This document shows positions 13,701-21,963 of a DNA stretch of 36,087 nucleotides, piece by piece. The stretch spans positions 4,187-40,273 of the forward strand of contig JAUMVN010000021.1 of assembly GCA_030530145.1 (NCBI GenBank), in the 5' to 3' direction. The DNA comes from Coriobacteriia bacterium. GTDB taxonomy: Bacteria; Actinomycetota; Coriobacteriia; Coriobacteriales; Atopobiaceae. The notes beneath the pieces were generated by a model. The model searched no databases. It was not told the origin of the DNA and worked only from the letters and a program-made list of their open reading frames with translations. The translations under genes and the position numbers were made by a program. Each line of letters begins with the position of its first letter. The first letter of the stretch is position 1.

Positions 13701-15550
13701 ACACGCCAACCGTCAGGCACCGCGACCGAGAACTCGGGGCCGGAAGCCCTCTTGCCCTCGCCAAAGGTAAGGGAGTCGACGCTGAACATCTTTGGCGCGA
13801 AGCCGGGCACAGAATCAAACGGATCGACAAACGATACCTCGGCCCACTGATCGCAACCATCGTCGGACGAGTCCCCGGTTTGCGTCCATTCTCCCGAGGG
13901 CCTTGTGTTAAGCAGGGCCTTCTTACCGTCGCGGGAAAGAAGGGCGTCATTGACGATATTCACGCCTTCACTGCTCTTGGCGTAAAACACGTCGAGAACC
14001 GCGCGTGGCTCCTTCTGACCGCCGGCGATTTGCGTTATCCGCGCATACACGCGATCCCCCACAAGCAGGCCCGCCTCGGCGTCCTCGAGCCTATCCTCAA
14101 TATGATGCTCGATTCTATCCGAATAGTTAATGGGGCCAAGCTCATAGCCACAGAACACGGCACCTGCGTACCAGCCCTCAAGCAGCTCGATGGCGATATA
14201 ATCGCCCGCCCGCAACATCTCAAAATTCTTTGACTGGCCTTGCCACTCGTTGCCCGTGACATCGGATTGGAAGTGAACAACGGCATCGCCCGGCAAGGAT
14301 TCAACAGCGGAGAGAACCCCGTCAAGATCGATCTTGTCATAGAACGCGCGTATCTCCTCGTCGCTTGGGCGCGGCACGGAATCCGGCCGACCAACGGCGC
14401 TTATGAGCTGCTGCTCTTTAACAAACTCGGGGAAGGACTGGCCGTAGGTCTCCTTGATCCACTTATTAACCTCCTTCGCATGGAGGGAGTACTCCTCGTT
14501 CTCTTCCTTGAGGGCCGTGGCGTTGCGCGGCCGTATGGCGTGGGCGTACTTCTCCTTGAGGCGGTCGACGATGGCCTCGCAGGCCTCGGCGTCGATGCCG
14601 GAAGACTGTGACCTCTTGCTGGCGAGAACGCCTATGCTCTTGAGATACTTGGCTAACGTGACGCCAAAGACCCTGCTCGTGCACGACCTACCCGAACCCA
14701 TGTAATCGATGACGGCGGCGAGGTCATCGTTAGCATCACGGAGCTCGGCCAACGTCGCGGGCTTCTCCTCCTTGTCGGCATAGCGGACCTTAAGCGCATC
14801 GAGGGCCTGCAGCTGCTCCTCGTCGGAGAACGAGAGACGCTTTGCCTTTATGATGCCTCTTTGCTCGAACAGCTCGGCTATGGTCATGCCGAACAGCCCA
14901 TTGCAAACGCCCGTGTGGTCAAGGGCCCGCAGCTGGCGGCTATCGGCTTCTTCGATCACCTGTTGAACCGTAGAAGCAGGATTATCCTTGTGGCGCGCGG
15001 CCAGCTCGTCGAGTTCCCTGTTAATTTCGTCGATGTCAAGCGCCTCACGCGACCGGAAGGAATCGCGCACGTCATAACCGGCGGCAACAAGCAAGTCGCC
15101 CCAGGTCGGGTATCCGAGCCTCTTCGCGTAGAAGGTCATTTTCTTGCAAGTGTTTTGATGATCCTTGCGGAAATCGACAATAACGCCGTCGGGGTAAAAC
15201 CCATCAATAGAAGGAACCGCGTACTCGACGAACCTGTCCCAGGCCCTCGCGGCAATGGAGTCGGCGTTAGCCTCGATGTCGATCTTCTCGGGAGCCTTAA
15301 CGCCAACGACATAGAACCCGTATGCTGCCGCGAGCCAAGGCCAGCGCTCATAACCAATCTCTATAGCTACTTTGGTCAATCCATCAACGAACGAGTCGTG
15401 CGCATGCTTTACCGGCACCGGATCGAGTTCCCCATCCGGATACCACTCATCCAGCTGCGCGATCGCCTTCTTGACATAATCCTTGTAGTACTTCACGAGC
15501 TTCCGGCGCCGTTCGTCGGTAAGTTCAGGCATTTCAGGCACAATCTTCAT
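10709..15550 (-). CDS. Unrecognised 1613-residue multidomain protein in the BREX operon
   Basis: I do not recognise this protein. Residues 1-400 hold about five degenerate repeats of 65-75 residues ending in patterns such as FGVTLAKYLKSIGVL and FGMTIAELFEQRGII; the first two share YPDG. Residues 400-525 look beta-rich (DYIAIELLEGWYAGAVFCGY, LLVGDRVYARITQI). A segment around 600 reads FSVAVPDGWRVF. An acidic DPDG-repeat linker (about 935-970) leads to a third globular region. A Pro/Glu linker follows (about 1215-1245), then a C-terminal coiled coil rich in Glu, Lys and Arg (about 1400-1590). There is no signal peptide, membrane segment, nuclease or ATPase motif. Its ATG follows the 44-residue ORF stop by 2 bases, with GGAGG upstream, so it is co-transcribed with brxL. 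A BREX-linked effector or scaffold is a guess. Confidence 0.85.
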   Translation of the reverse strand: MKIVPEMPELTDERRRKLVKYYKDYVKKAIAQLDEWYPDGELDPVPVKHAHDSFVDGLTKVAIEIGYERWPWLAAAYGFYVVGVKAPEKIDIEANADSIAARAWDRFVEYAVPSIDGFYPDGVIVDFRKDHQNTCKKMTFYAKRLGYPTWGDLLVAAGYDVRDSFRSREALDIDEINRELDELAARHKDNPASTVQQVIEEADSRQLRALDHTGVCNGLFGMTIAELFEQRGIIKAKRLSFSDEEQLQALDALKVRYADKEEKPATLAELRDANDDLAAVIDYMGSGRSCTSRVFGVTLAKYLKSIGVLASKRSQSSGIDAEACEAIVDRLKEKYAHAIRPRNATALKEENEEYSLHAKEVNKWIKETYGQSFPEFVKEQQLISAVGRPDSVPRPSDEEIRAFYDKIDLDGVLSAVESLPGDAVVHFQSDVTGNEWQGQSKNFEMLRAGDYIAIELLEGWYAGAVFCGYELGPINYSDRIEHHIEDRLEDAEAGLLVGDRVYARITQIAGGQKEPRAVLDVFYAKSSEGVNIVNDALLSRDGKKALLNTRPSGEWTQTGDSSDDGCDQWAEVSFVDPFDSVPGFAPKMFSVDSLTFGEGKRASGPEFSVAVPDGWRVFCAREEGDRPFRAYADQSVLWDDIDDGEYAYDGLFYCPLPGTTNEDVKAALQEHGIDEFVRAFRRFAYDGDANPMAARIKRFDIVRGKNCYVMVADDRPYDEGYCVQIWPCTPFSSDYVRLNCPNQSSSDADAAFDKALEIAKSVEVEHPLVCDVSAAVEKCASEKVGADEFVQAVAGLATAIDMARGLERKAVDQRFLREAKRKVAAGEVSIEQIKDWNRHVILDYYSDFSERVIHYLFELMDAFAFQKESVASEDELQKMVGIIDQAMTLFDFRLTDDNPSEQAAIDALGNVRKPADWPSLRAMIDAEMRTLGMEVPERDDDPDGPDDPDGSEGQSERDESVAPTAPGEGDVPDVERRPDGCEQTALSRAAGPRCQIDQALFAITMLSGDWIWFNPTQIIWDGEHHACTGADINAERASDFDAFLADEFPGCFASMFEARSFFAKLARELERDEALRVPREMVAPGLREALREGDLTGLTLLNLAACGGAIMLRRRGDQYLLIYDLRLGNGIPGFFDLCARMVWDLRSMNPAGEGALEVEPFTLVFAGSRNIDADEFFGEVRESVHGAQQSPMVLLIYEKPLVRVYASGPEGASPVNDGVGEQPEPLEEPDPVAQPEPAEELELPIEKPVLGLIASDLPGQLVDCLAMCLRNVVGFDFFGATFDWLREVSLAEFDAGECEAACRLAVQALRAQAFKGADPEDLELMQLEAESLIVDLNSVHGFDLQGSLLLEAQKSSAEELAIGRGRQAAGTHLVDALSQVYWSAATQLVDVLIEVVYAKSKAEYLRDLESWEEEVDELREVSDTARARMEETESEHLYALNRERDLRKKDDELADDIFEVVRVDKDIDCQIIAVAHSDALIAKKEEELAALKPWSLIQKGKLKEEIEDEKRRRESLVFRLDQLRDRRAARMNSFGKESLTLERLRSLKEDAEGELALASEETARCASLHAEAEENVNEAKRAVNRRLLMGPDERTYPHRNLKQLLWRPVVSVR

Positions 15551-15552
15551 GC

Positions 15553-15687
15553 CTAGTCATCCTCCCTCAGTGCGTCAAGCACGGTAAAGACGTCGAAGTC
15601 GCCGAGCCCGCAGTCGCAGACGGCCCGCACAATACCCTGGGCCAAAGCCTCGAACAGATCGTTCAAATCCACGTTCTGTAGGTCCAT
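15553..15687 (-). CDS. 44-residue ORF between brxL and the giant gene
   Basis: ATG at 15687 follows AAGGAG by 8 bases, an excellent ribosome site that begins right at the brxL stop. The frame ends with TAG at 15553, two bases before the start of the 1613-residue gene. The peptide begins MDLQNVDLNDLFEALAQGI and is acidic, with two cysteines (VCDCG) near the middle and a short helical C-terminus. Tight spacing on both sides shows it is translated as part of the operon. No family is recognised. A small partner or regulator of the giant protein is the simplest idea (inference). Confidence 0.75.
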   Translation of the reverse strand: MDLQNVDLNDLFEALAQGIVRAVCDCGLGDFDVFTVLDALREDD

Positions 15688-15699
15688 AGTCCGTTCTCC

Positions 15700-17907
15700 T
15701 TAAATCCCGAGCGCCTTGGCGGCCGCGTCGAGGGCATCGCCGCTCTCGTAGAACACGGGCATGACCGCGCCCAGGACCTCGGCGGGAACGCGCTGCAGGT
15801 CCGCGATGGAGCTAAAGGGAAGCAGCACCTTGGTCGCGCCGGCGTTTCTCGCCACGCGCATGACGTCGTCGAGGTTGGCCACGGGGTCGAGCGTGCCCGA
15901 GAGGTGCAGCACGCCCGGCACGGCGAGCTGCCCCATCACTGAACGCCCGGACGCCGCCGAGCAGAGCCCGACGAACTCCGCGAGCGAGACCTCGGTCGTG
16001 TCGCCCTTCTTCTGCACGTCGTCGACGTAGAGCAGGTAGTCGCGTCCCTCCACGCGCATGCCGCCGCCGAGCCTCGGTCCCGCGGCGCGGAACTGCTGGA
16101 AGGCGGCGTGGAGCGAGTCCTTCGCGGCTTTGGCCCCGACGCCCTCCACGCGGAACTTGAGGTCGCCCGCCACGCGCTTGTTCTCGAGCTTGTACACGGC
16201 CTGCTCGCCGGCCATGGAGCGCCCGACGCCGAAGACGTGGCCCGGCATGAGCGTCGCGTCGGGGATCAGGGTGTCGTCGGCCTGCTCGGGCACGCCCACG
16301 ACGTGGACCGCGGCGGGATCCTCGACGTCGATGTAGCCCAGCTTGACGTCGGCGAACTCGATGCCCGCCATGATCTTGAGCTGATCCTTCACGCGGCGGC
16401 GCCCCTCGACGGCGTACTCCAGGATGGCCTCGGCGCCCTCCTTGGGGATGCGCCCCGTCGGGAAGAGGAGCTTGGACAGGCCCGAGAAGGTCTTGCGCAC
16501 CGCGATCTCGTCTCGCTGGTTGAAGTCGCTGTTCAGGCGAAAGTACTCGTCGAACTCGTGCGTGAAGTCCTGCTTGCGCATCTCTTTGCAGAACTCCGAG
16601 AGGCAGTCGGTGATGAGCCCGTAGCGGCCGGTGAGAAGCTCGGAGCGCATCTTGGGCACCTCCCAGCCGGGCAGGTAGCAGTGGATGCGGTCGAAGAAAG
16701 CGGAATCGTTGTTGAACTCGGGCGGGAACGGGTCGAAGAGGTGCGTGGTCTTGAGCACGTTGGCCACCGAGTCGTTGATGTTGCCCTCGAAGACCATCGA
16801 CGCCTCGGCGTTGTAGGAGTCCGTTCCGCGGCCGAAGGTGCCGTTGGCCATGTACCCCTTCATGATCTGCACGGCGTTCTCGTCGCGGAAGCGCATGCCC
16901 GCCACCTCGTCGAAGGCCACGACGTCCCAGTGCCCCACGAGGCCCATGCGGTCGCCGCGCCCGGCGTTGCTCGCAAAGAGCTTGGCCGTGGTGGTCTGCC
17001 CGCCGGAGAGCAGGTAGGAATAAGGGCTGACCTCGGTGTATATGTGGCTCTTGCCCGTGCCGCGGGGCCCGAGCTCCACCATGTTGTAGTTGCGCTCGAC
17101 CAGGGGCACCATGCGCTCCAGGAAGTGCATGCGCTCGCGGTCGCTGAGCGCGTCCGGCTCGTAGCCCGCCGAGCGCAGCAGCAGGCGCACCCACTCGTCG
17201 GTGGTAAAGGCGTCGCGATGGGAGACGAGCTCCTTCAGGTCAAGGTTCGGCATCTGGATGGGCGTGAGGCTCACGATCTTGAAGGGCGAGTCCTCGGGGC
17301 CGCGCTTCTTGCTGCCCGTGGCCTTGGGGCGCTTGGGCTTGGGATCGTCGCCGAAGATGTCGTCAAGGGGGTCGACGTCGTCCTCGGGACGCAGGTACTG
17401 GATGCGCATGATGCACCAGATTCCGCCCATGAGGACCTTGGTGTACTTGCGCGCGTACTCCTCCGGCAGGACGAAGTCGCCGATGGTCAGGTTGGTAAAG
17501 CGCCCGACGTAGATGTCCTTGAACTCGTCCAGGCGCGCCGAGACCTTGTCGATCACGGTGTACTGGCCGAGCTCGCGGATGCGGGACTTGATCTTCTCGC
17601 TCTCCTCTGGGCGCACGTAGTTCTCCGCCAGGATCTTTCGGATCTTCTTGACGCCGGCGTCCACGGCCACGGGGTCGTCGGTGGCGCAGTACATGCCCAA
17701 AAGATACTCGAGGACGAAGGTGGGGATGCCCGCGCCGCGCCGCATGAGGGAGGTCAGGTCCTTGCGCACGATCTTTCCGGGGAACTCGCGGACGATCTTC
17801 TCGTCCAGGGCATCCTTCTCGTACATAGGGACAGCCGGTTCCTCGGCAGCCGGCGCAGCACTGTTTACCTGCTGGTTGTTTGAATACTCGTTCTCGTACA
17901 TGTTCAT
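15700..17907 (-). CDS. brxL: BREX Lon-like AAA+ protein BrxL
   Basis: A 735-residue BrxL, the Lon-protease-like AAA+ protein of type 1 BREX. It has an N-terminal BrxL domain (LDEKIVREFPGKIVRKDLT), Walker A GPRGTGKSH (about 280), and a following ATPase core with FDEVAGM as Walker B. A C-terminal Lon-like fold (about 640-735) carries GRSVMGQLAVPGVLHLSGTL, without an obvious Ser-Lys protease dyad in the usual PKDGPSAG context. BrxL is reported as a DNA-binding helicase-like hexamer. The ATG at 17907 overlaps the pglZ stop (TGATG), indicating translational coupling; ATGs six bases to either side in the same frame are alternatives. A much longer open frame upstream only shadows pglZ and is not real. 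Confidence 0.93.
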   Translation of the reverse strand: MNMYENEYSNNQQVNSAAPAAEEPAVPMYEKDALDEKIVREFPGKIVRKDLTSLMRRGAGIPTFVLEYLLGMYCATDDPVAVDAGVKKIRKILAENYVRPEESEKIKSRIRELGQYTVIDKVSARLDEFKDIYVGRFTNLTIGDFVLPEEYARKYTKVLMGGIWCIMRIQYLRPEDDVDPLDDIFGDDPKPKRPKATGSKKRGPEDSPFKIVSLTPIQMPNLDLKELVSHRDAFTTDEWVRLLLRSAGYEPDALSDRERMHFLERMVPLVERNYNMVELGPRGTGKSHIYTEVSPYSYLLSGGQTTTAKLFASNAGRGDRMGLVGHWDVVAFDEVAGMRFRDENAVQIMKGYMANGTFGRGTDSYNAEASMVFEGNINDSVANVLKTTHLFDPFPPEFNNDSAFFDRIHCYLPGWEVPKMRSELLTGRYGLITDCLSEFCKEMRKQDFTHEFDEYFRLNSDFNQRDEIAVRKTFSGLSKLLFPTGRIPKEGAEAILEYAVEGRRRVKDQLKIMAGIEFADVKLGYIDVEDPAAVHVVGVPEQADDTLIPDATLMPGHVFGVGRSMAGEQAVYKLENKRVAGDLKFRVEGVGAKAAKDSLHAAFQQFRAAGPRLGGGMRVEGRDYLLYVDDVQKKGDTTEVSLAEFVGLCSAASGRSVMGQLAVPGVLHLSGTLDPVANLDDVMRVARNAGATKVLLPFSSIADLQRVPAEVLGAVMPVFYESGDALDAAAKALGI

Positions 17908-20498
17908 CACCATCCGAAGTCGACGGGGGCGGCAAATGCGATTTGGATCCTCAGCTCGCGCAGAACGGTCGCCTGGCCGGTCTGCGCGTCCTTGGCAAGA
18001 AGGAGATACATGGCGTCCGATGCCGGCTGGAAGCCCGCGCGCAGGCCGAAGCTCGCGCCCGTGGTGCGCTCGCGGGCCTCGGGCGAGGCGCTCTCGGCCA
18101 CCACGCGGACGACGTCGGACACGGGGGCATGGGCGGCGTCGGCCACAAAGACGTCGTACGCGCGCGGCAGGACCTTTCCGCCCACGGGCTCGTCCTGCAG
18201 GAACTCGAGGGTAAAGAGCGAGTTCGAGATGACCTCGAGCGTCGAGACGAGCGAGATCGTGGCCGGCGCGGCCTCCACGTAGCCCTTGGAGCCGGCGCGG
18301 TGGTTGGAGAAGCGCAGCACGGGCACGCACATCTCCTGGATGCTCACGCCGCCGTGCACGTAGTTCTCGCCGCCGCCGGCCATGCGGATGCGCACACACT
18401 CGCGCGGGAAGAAGCCCACGAGGCCGTCCGCGCCCGGCAGCGCCGCGCGCAGGAAGAGCTCCGACTCGGCGCCGGCGCGCGCGACCACGTAGCGGCGGCC
18501 CGCCTCCACGACCTCTCCCGTCACATCGGTAACGGAGGCGTGCTCGGCCTCCTCGAGCGGCTGGTCGGTGTAGAGGAAGCCGTGGTCGGCCGTTATGCAC
18601 ACGTCCGAGGCGCCGAACTCGCGGACCACGAGCTTGACGGCCGCGGCGAGCTCAGCGACCGCGTCCGCGCAGCCCTGGAAGACCTTGCGCTCGGTGGGGC
18701 GCTTGTCGCCCAGGGCGTCGATGGCGTTGTGGAAGACGTAGACCACATCCGCGCCGGCAACGAGCTCCTTGCGCTCCGCGCGGCCCATCTCGCCCATGAA
18801 GTCGTCGTAGGCCACGGCCACGCCCTGCGGATGCGCGCGGCGGATGGCCGCCTGGCGCCCAGCGCAGCCGACGGCCTCCTCGCCGTCGAGAAGCACCCGG
18901 AAGCCCTTGCCCTCCGCGCGCGGCGCGAGCGCGTAGGTGCCCGCCGGCAGCACCGCGGACATGCCGCACTTGGTCACGGACGGCAGCGCGGCCTGCGCGG
19001 AGCCGAGCTCGCAGGAGCCGTTGGTCTCGCGCTCGAGCACGCAGGCGAGCTCGGAGGCCACCTCGTAGCGCAGCGCGTCCGAGACGATGACCCAGGCGCG
19101 CTTCTTTGCGCGGGCGGTCGGGCCGACCACGTTGAGGTAGAGGTCGCGCTGGCGGGGCACGTCGGCCACGGATCCCTTGGCGGCCAAGTCGTCGGCCGCC
19201 GCGTTGCACCAGCGGTCGTTGACCTGGCGCAGGAACCAGCCCTTGTAGAGCTTCTCGATGGCGGCGCAGAGCGAGCGGAAATCCTCGTCGAGGCCGTAGT
19301 CGGCGCTCCTGAGCGCGGACTGGAAGGACATGTGCAGCTCGCGGTACCAGGCGTCCATGCGGTACCACTCGCCCGTGTACTCATTCCACACGCGCTCGGC
19401 CGGGAGGGCGCCCATGCCCTCGCTGTGGGCGCGGCGGAAGGCGAGCATGTGGGCCGCGGTCTCCACACCGCGATAGCAGTCGGCGAAATCGGCCGCCCAG
19501 GTGAGGCCACGGCGGCGAGAGCAGATCTCCAGCAGCTCGTCGGCGCCGTCGCCCGAGGACGCGGCGGCGGCAAAGAGCTTGCGGAGAAGCGCCGCGTCAA
19601 CGCAGGGGAAGACCCCGGCGCGGGAGAGCTCGAAAGGGCTGGCGGACGCGAGACGGCCCTCAAGCCCCACCTCGGACTCCACCTCACGGGCCGCGGCCTC
19701 GAGCCCGGAATCGTCCCTGCCCCGGGCCGCCCACGCGGCGAAGACGTCGTGGCAGAGGCCGGCATGGTCGGCGCTCACGCAGGCGTCGAGCCCCGCGAGC
19801 GCGCCTGCGGGAGCCGTGCGCGAGAAGGCCGTGAGCAGCACGTGCTTGCGCAGCGCGGCCTGGTCGGAGGCGTCGCCGGCATAGCCCGTCCACGCGGTGA
19901 CCGCGTTGCCGAAGGAGCCGAGCACGCCCGCGGCCTCAAGCGCAGTGACGGCTTCGGCGGCCTCCTCGGCGGGACGCGCCAAGAAGGAGACGAGCACCGA
20001 GGTACCGTCGGCCGCATCGGCTCCGAGCACGACCGCCATGATGCCCACCTCGAGCTGCTGCGGCGTCTCGTAGCCGTCGCGCAGGGCCGCGAGCCTGCGC
20101 AGGCTCGTCTTGCGCGAGAGAAACGCCTTGCGGGCGCGCAGGGCCGCGCGCATGTCCGCGTTGTCCGGGCAGCCGAGCTCGCGCAGCTGGATAGAGGCGT
20201 AGTCCGCGGAGAACTGCAGCGACCGAACCTCGACGTCCGCGAGCCAATCGCCCTCGAGCTTGCGCGCACGGCGCCGGTACAGCAGGACCTTGCGCCCCGC
20301 CAGGTTACCGTTGAGCCCGCGCTTGAGGCCGAAGACCTCGTTCTCGCGCTCCTCGAGCACCTCGACGCCGGGAAGCTCCAGCTCCTCCAGCGCGTCTGCG
20401 AACTCGCCCTCGGGGTCGTGCCAAACGACGATGCCTCCGGCCTCCCCCGCCTTGTCGAAGAGCCTCGCGAGCTCGGTCTGTATGTCCTTTAGCTTCAT
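17907..20498 (-). CDS. pglZ: BREX alkaline-phosphatase-fold protein PglZ (type A)
   Basis: An 863-residue PglZ, the putative metal-dependent phosphatase/phosphodiesterase essential to BREX. The N-terminus (IVVWHDPEGEFADALEELEL) matches PglZ type A. The PglZ core is clear: WVIVSDALRYEVASEL (about 467), KCGMSAVLPAGTYAL, ADVVYVFHNAIDALGD and CITADHGFLYTD (about 633). The Asp/His residues in the first and last are the metal ligands of the alkaline phosphatase superfamily. Length is normal. It starts 57 bases after the pglX C-terminal half and overlaps brxL at its stop. A long open frame on the opposite strand is a GC-bias shadow. Confidence 0.95.
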   Translation of the reverse strand: MKLKDIQTELARLFDKAGEAGGIVVWHDPEGEFADALEELELPGVEVLEERENEVFGLKRGLNGNLAGRKVLLYRRRARKLEGDWLADVEVRSLQFSADYASIQLRELGCPDNADMRAALRARKAFLSRKTSLRRLAALRDGYETPQQLEVGIMAVVLGADAADGTSVLVSFLARPAEEAAEAVTALEAAGVLGSFGNAVTAWTGYAGDASDQAALRKHVLLTAFSRTAPAGALAGLDACVSADHAGLCHDVFAAWAARGRDDSGLEAAAREVESEVGLEGRLASASPFELSRAGVFPCVDAALLRKLFAAAASSGDGADELLEICSRRRGLTWAADFADCYRGVETAAHMLAFRRAHSEGMGALPAERVWNEYTGEWYRMDAWYRELHMSFQSALRSADYGLDEDFRSLCAAIEKLYKGWFLRQVNDRWCNAAADDLAAKGSVADVPRQRDLYLNVVGPTARAKKRAWVIVSDALRYEVASELACVLERETNGSCELGSAQAALPSVTKCGMSAVLPAGTYALAPRAEGKGFRVLLDGEEAVGCAGRQAAIRRAHPQGVAVAYDDFMGEMGRAERKELVAGADVVYVFHNAIDALGDKRPTERKVFQGCADAVAELAAAVKLVVREFGASDVCITADHGFLYTDQPLEEAEHASVTDVTGEVVEAGRRYVVARAGAESELFLRAALPGADGLVGFFPRECVRIRMAGGGENYVHGGVSIQEMCVPVLRFSNHRAGSKGYVEAAPATISLVSTLEVISNSLFTLEFLQDEPVGGKVLPRAYDVFVADAAHAPVSDVVRVVAESASPEARERTTGASFGLRAGFQPASDAMYLLLAKDAQTGQATVLRELRIQIAFAAPVDFGW

Positions 20499-20555
20499 CG
20501 GTCCCTACTCGAATCTCTTGTTTCCTTACACAGCACGCAGTCGTCAACCTGCGGT

Positions 20556-21524
20556 TTATTTGATCTTTGCCAGCACGTCGGCGAACTTGGCGTAGTTGAC
20601 CTTCACGCCGTCGTCCAGGTCGATGGAAATCATCTGGTCCGCCAGGTGATGGACCTTCTCCTCGTAGGTGGCAAGCTCGGCCGCCTGGTCGGCCACGCGC
20701 TTCTTCTCCTTGGCCAGCGCCGCCTTCTGGCGCCCCTCCGCGATGGCCTCGGCGTCCTCGATGTGCCCGAGCCGCGCGCGGTAGCGCTCCTGCTGCGGCA
20801 GCACGTAGTCCGTACGGATACGCGCGATGAGGTCGGGACGGTAGCGGTGCATGTACACCAGACACTTGAAGCCGCACTTCTTGCCGGAGTCGAAGAGCCA
20901 ATAGATGGGGCGCTTCTTGTAGGTCTGGCAATGGTCGGCGTAGAACTCCTTGAGGAAGTAGGCGCGGATGACCTCGCGCGGCGACCCCTTGCCGCCGAGC
21001 GCGTCGGCGATGAAGCGCAGGTTATCCTCGAGGGTCTCCTCGCCGTAAGCCGCGCGAACGAAGTCGACGAAGTAGCGCACGATGTCGTCGCCGAAGTACT
21101 CGTCGTCGGTGATGGGCAGCACGTTGTCCTCGTCGCACATGAAGGTGACGTGCTCGGGGTCGGGCATCCGGGCCAGGTAGTCGGCCGCGGTGGCGCCGGC
21201 GTCGGCGAGGACCAGGCCGTCGACGTCGAGCGAGTAGCGCCCGAACATGCAGCCCACGGCGTAGCTGATGAGCGAGACGACCTCGTCGCGCTTCGTGCGA
21301 ACGTAGCGGTTGCCCTTATAGCTCTCGGGGATCTCCTCGGCCGTGTCGAAGATGCGCGCCACGCTCACGTACTTGTCCTCGACCTCGACGGGCACCTCGC
21401 CCTCCATGTTGTAGATGCGCGCGAAGATGCGGTTGAGCTCCTCCTCGTTCGCACGCAGCTGCTCAAAGCGAGCGTTGACCTCGGCCTTGCGGGCCTCGTA
21501 CTTGTCTGCGATTAGGGTTGCCAT
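20556..21524 (-). CDS. pglX: Detached C-terminal half of PglX
   Basis: This 322-residue protein matches the C-terminal part of BREX-1 PglX: FEQLRANEEELNRIFARIY, VSLISYAVGCMFGRYSLD, DEDNVLPITDDEYFGDDIV, YKKRPIYWLFDSGK, FKCLVYMHRYRPD and the closing SIDLDDGVKVNYAKFADVL. It has no methyltransferase motifs. In ordinary PglX this region follows a sequence like that ending the gene at 24809-27289 after only a few linker residues. It has its own ATG with GAAAGG about 11 bases upstream, so it can be translated alone. The split is therefore clean at a linker, not a ragged break. It probably assembles with the N-terminal half for site recognition (inference). Confidence 0.93.
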   Translation of the reverse strand: MATLIADKYEARKAEVNARFEQLRANEEELNRIFARIYNMEGEVPVEVEDKYVSVARIFDTAEEIPESYKGNRYVRTKRDEVVSLISYAVGCMFGRYSLDVDGLVLADAGATAADYLARMPDPEHVTFMCDEDNVLPITDDEYFGDDIVRYFVDFVRAAYGEETLEDNLRFIADALGGKGSPREVIRAYFLKEFYADHCQTYKKRPIYWLFDSGKKCGFKCLVYMHRYRPDLIARIRTDYVLPQQERYRARLGHIEDAEAIAEGRQKAALAKEKKRVADQAAELATYEEKVHHLADQMISIDLDDGVKVNYAKFADVLAKIK

Positions 21525-21589
21525 CGTTGGGCTGCCTTTCTATAAGAGGGAACGTGCAGGTTCCCGGGTTTGGTCAAAGGGTCCTTGGG

Positions 21590-21781
21590 TCACTCGTCCA
21601 GCTCTATGCGCTCGATTGCCGTCTGCAGGTAGCGAGGCAATGCCGCGAAAGAGATTCCGTACCTGCCGAGAAGCGCCGTGACGTCGTCCGCACGTACAGC
21701 CTCGCCGCGGGCGGCGCGCTTTTGCAGCAGCACGACGTCCGTGAGGAGCGCCTGCTCGTATGCGACCATCGGGTTGTTCAT
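21590..21781 (-). CDS. 63-residue ORF upstream of pglX-C
   Basis: I chose the ATG at 21781, where GAGG lies 5 bases upstream; a longer open frame reaches 21958 but crosses the divergent promoter region. The peptide begins MNNPMVAYEQALLTDVVLLQ and is predicted all-helical, with RADDVTALLGRYGISFAALP in the middle and an acidic end. No family is recognised. It leads the minus-strand transcription unit pglX-C, pglZ, brxL, and is divergent from the RNA-DUF3800 unit. A regulator or small toxin-antitoxin-like component is possible. Confidence 0.6.
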   Translation of the reverse strand: MNNPMVAYEQALLTDVVLLQKRAARGEAVRADDVTALLGRYGISFAALPRYLQTAIERIELDE

Positions 21782-21837
21782 ATGCGCCTCGCACTTCTGT
21801 TGCCGTGAATTCAAAGGGTTTACCTGCAGCTTTAGCT

Positions 21838-21858
21838 TGTATAACAAACATGTGTTTG
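21838..21858 (-). promoter_or_regulatory. Minus-strand promoter of the insert with a palindromic site
   Basis: TGTTATACA on the minus strand is an extended -10 (TATACA at 21843-21838). Overlapping its upstream side is the palindrome CAAACATGTGTTTG (21845-21858), a relaxed LexA-like word. It shares the 10-mer AACATGTGTT with the rhuM-fic promoter. No good -35 is present. It could drive the 63-residue ORF, pglX-C, pglZ and brxL. Confidence 0.45.
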
Positions 21859-21871
21859 CTAAAATTCCTGC

Positions 21872-21901
21872 TTGAATGTAACCCTTTGCGCGTGATATAA
21901 G
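21872..21901 (+). promoter_or_regulatory. Promoter of the RNA-DUF3800 unit
   Basis: TTGAAT (21872-21877) and TATAAG (21896-21901) are separated by 18 bases, with TG one base before the -10 (extended -10). Transcription would begin near 21907, at the 5' edge of the structured RNA, so the short leader is almost entirely RNA motif. Confidence 0.65.
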
Positions 21902-21902
21902 A

Positions 21903-21963
21903 GAGGTGGTCCTCCCGCAAGGGTCGGCCTCCAAGAGCCGGGGGGTTTCCCCCGGCACTTTTT
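21903..21963 (+). ncRNA. Structured RNA with terminator preceding the DUF3800 gene
   Basis: A hairpin at 21905-21932 is capped by a GCAA tetraloop. From the loop outward it has CCC/GGG, a 2x2 internal loop, GGUC/GGCC, a U/U mismatch and GG/CC. A second hairpin, GCCGGGGG / CCCCCGGC (21937-21956), is followed by a T-run, forming an intrinsic terminator before the DUF3800 ribosome site. RNA, terminator, then protein gene is the layout of the eleven published DUF3800-associated RNA motifs; which one this is cannot be told here. It also resembles type III toxin-antitoxin layout. A second copy at 22909-22965 keeps the fold with compensatory changes. Confidence 0.7.

Noticed and set aside
17908..18600. 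N-terminal extension of BrxL to 966 residues
   Set aside because: The extra part lies wholly within pglZ in another frame and is Arg/Gly low complexity. The real start overlaps the pglZ stop.
17880..20492. 870-codon plus-strand open frame opposite pglZ
   Set aside because: Shadow of pglZ with no recognisable motif or ribosome site.
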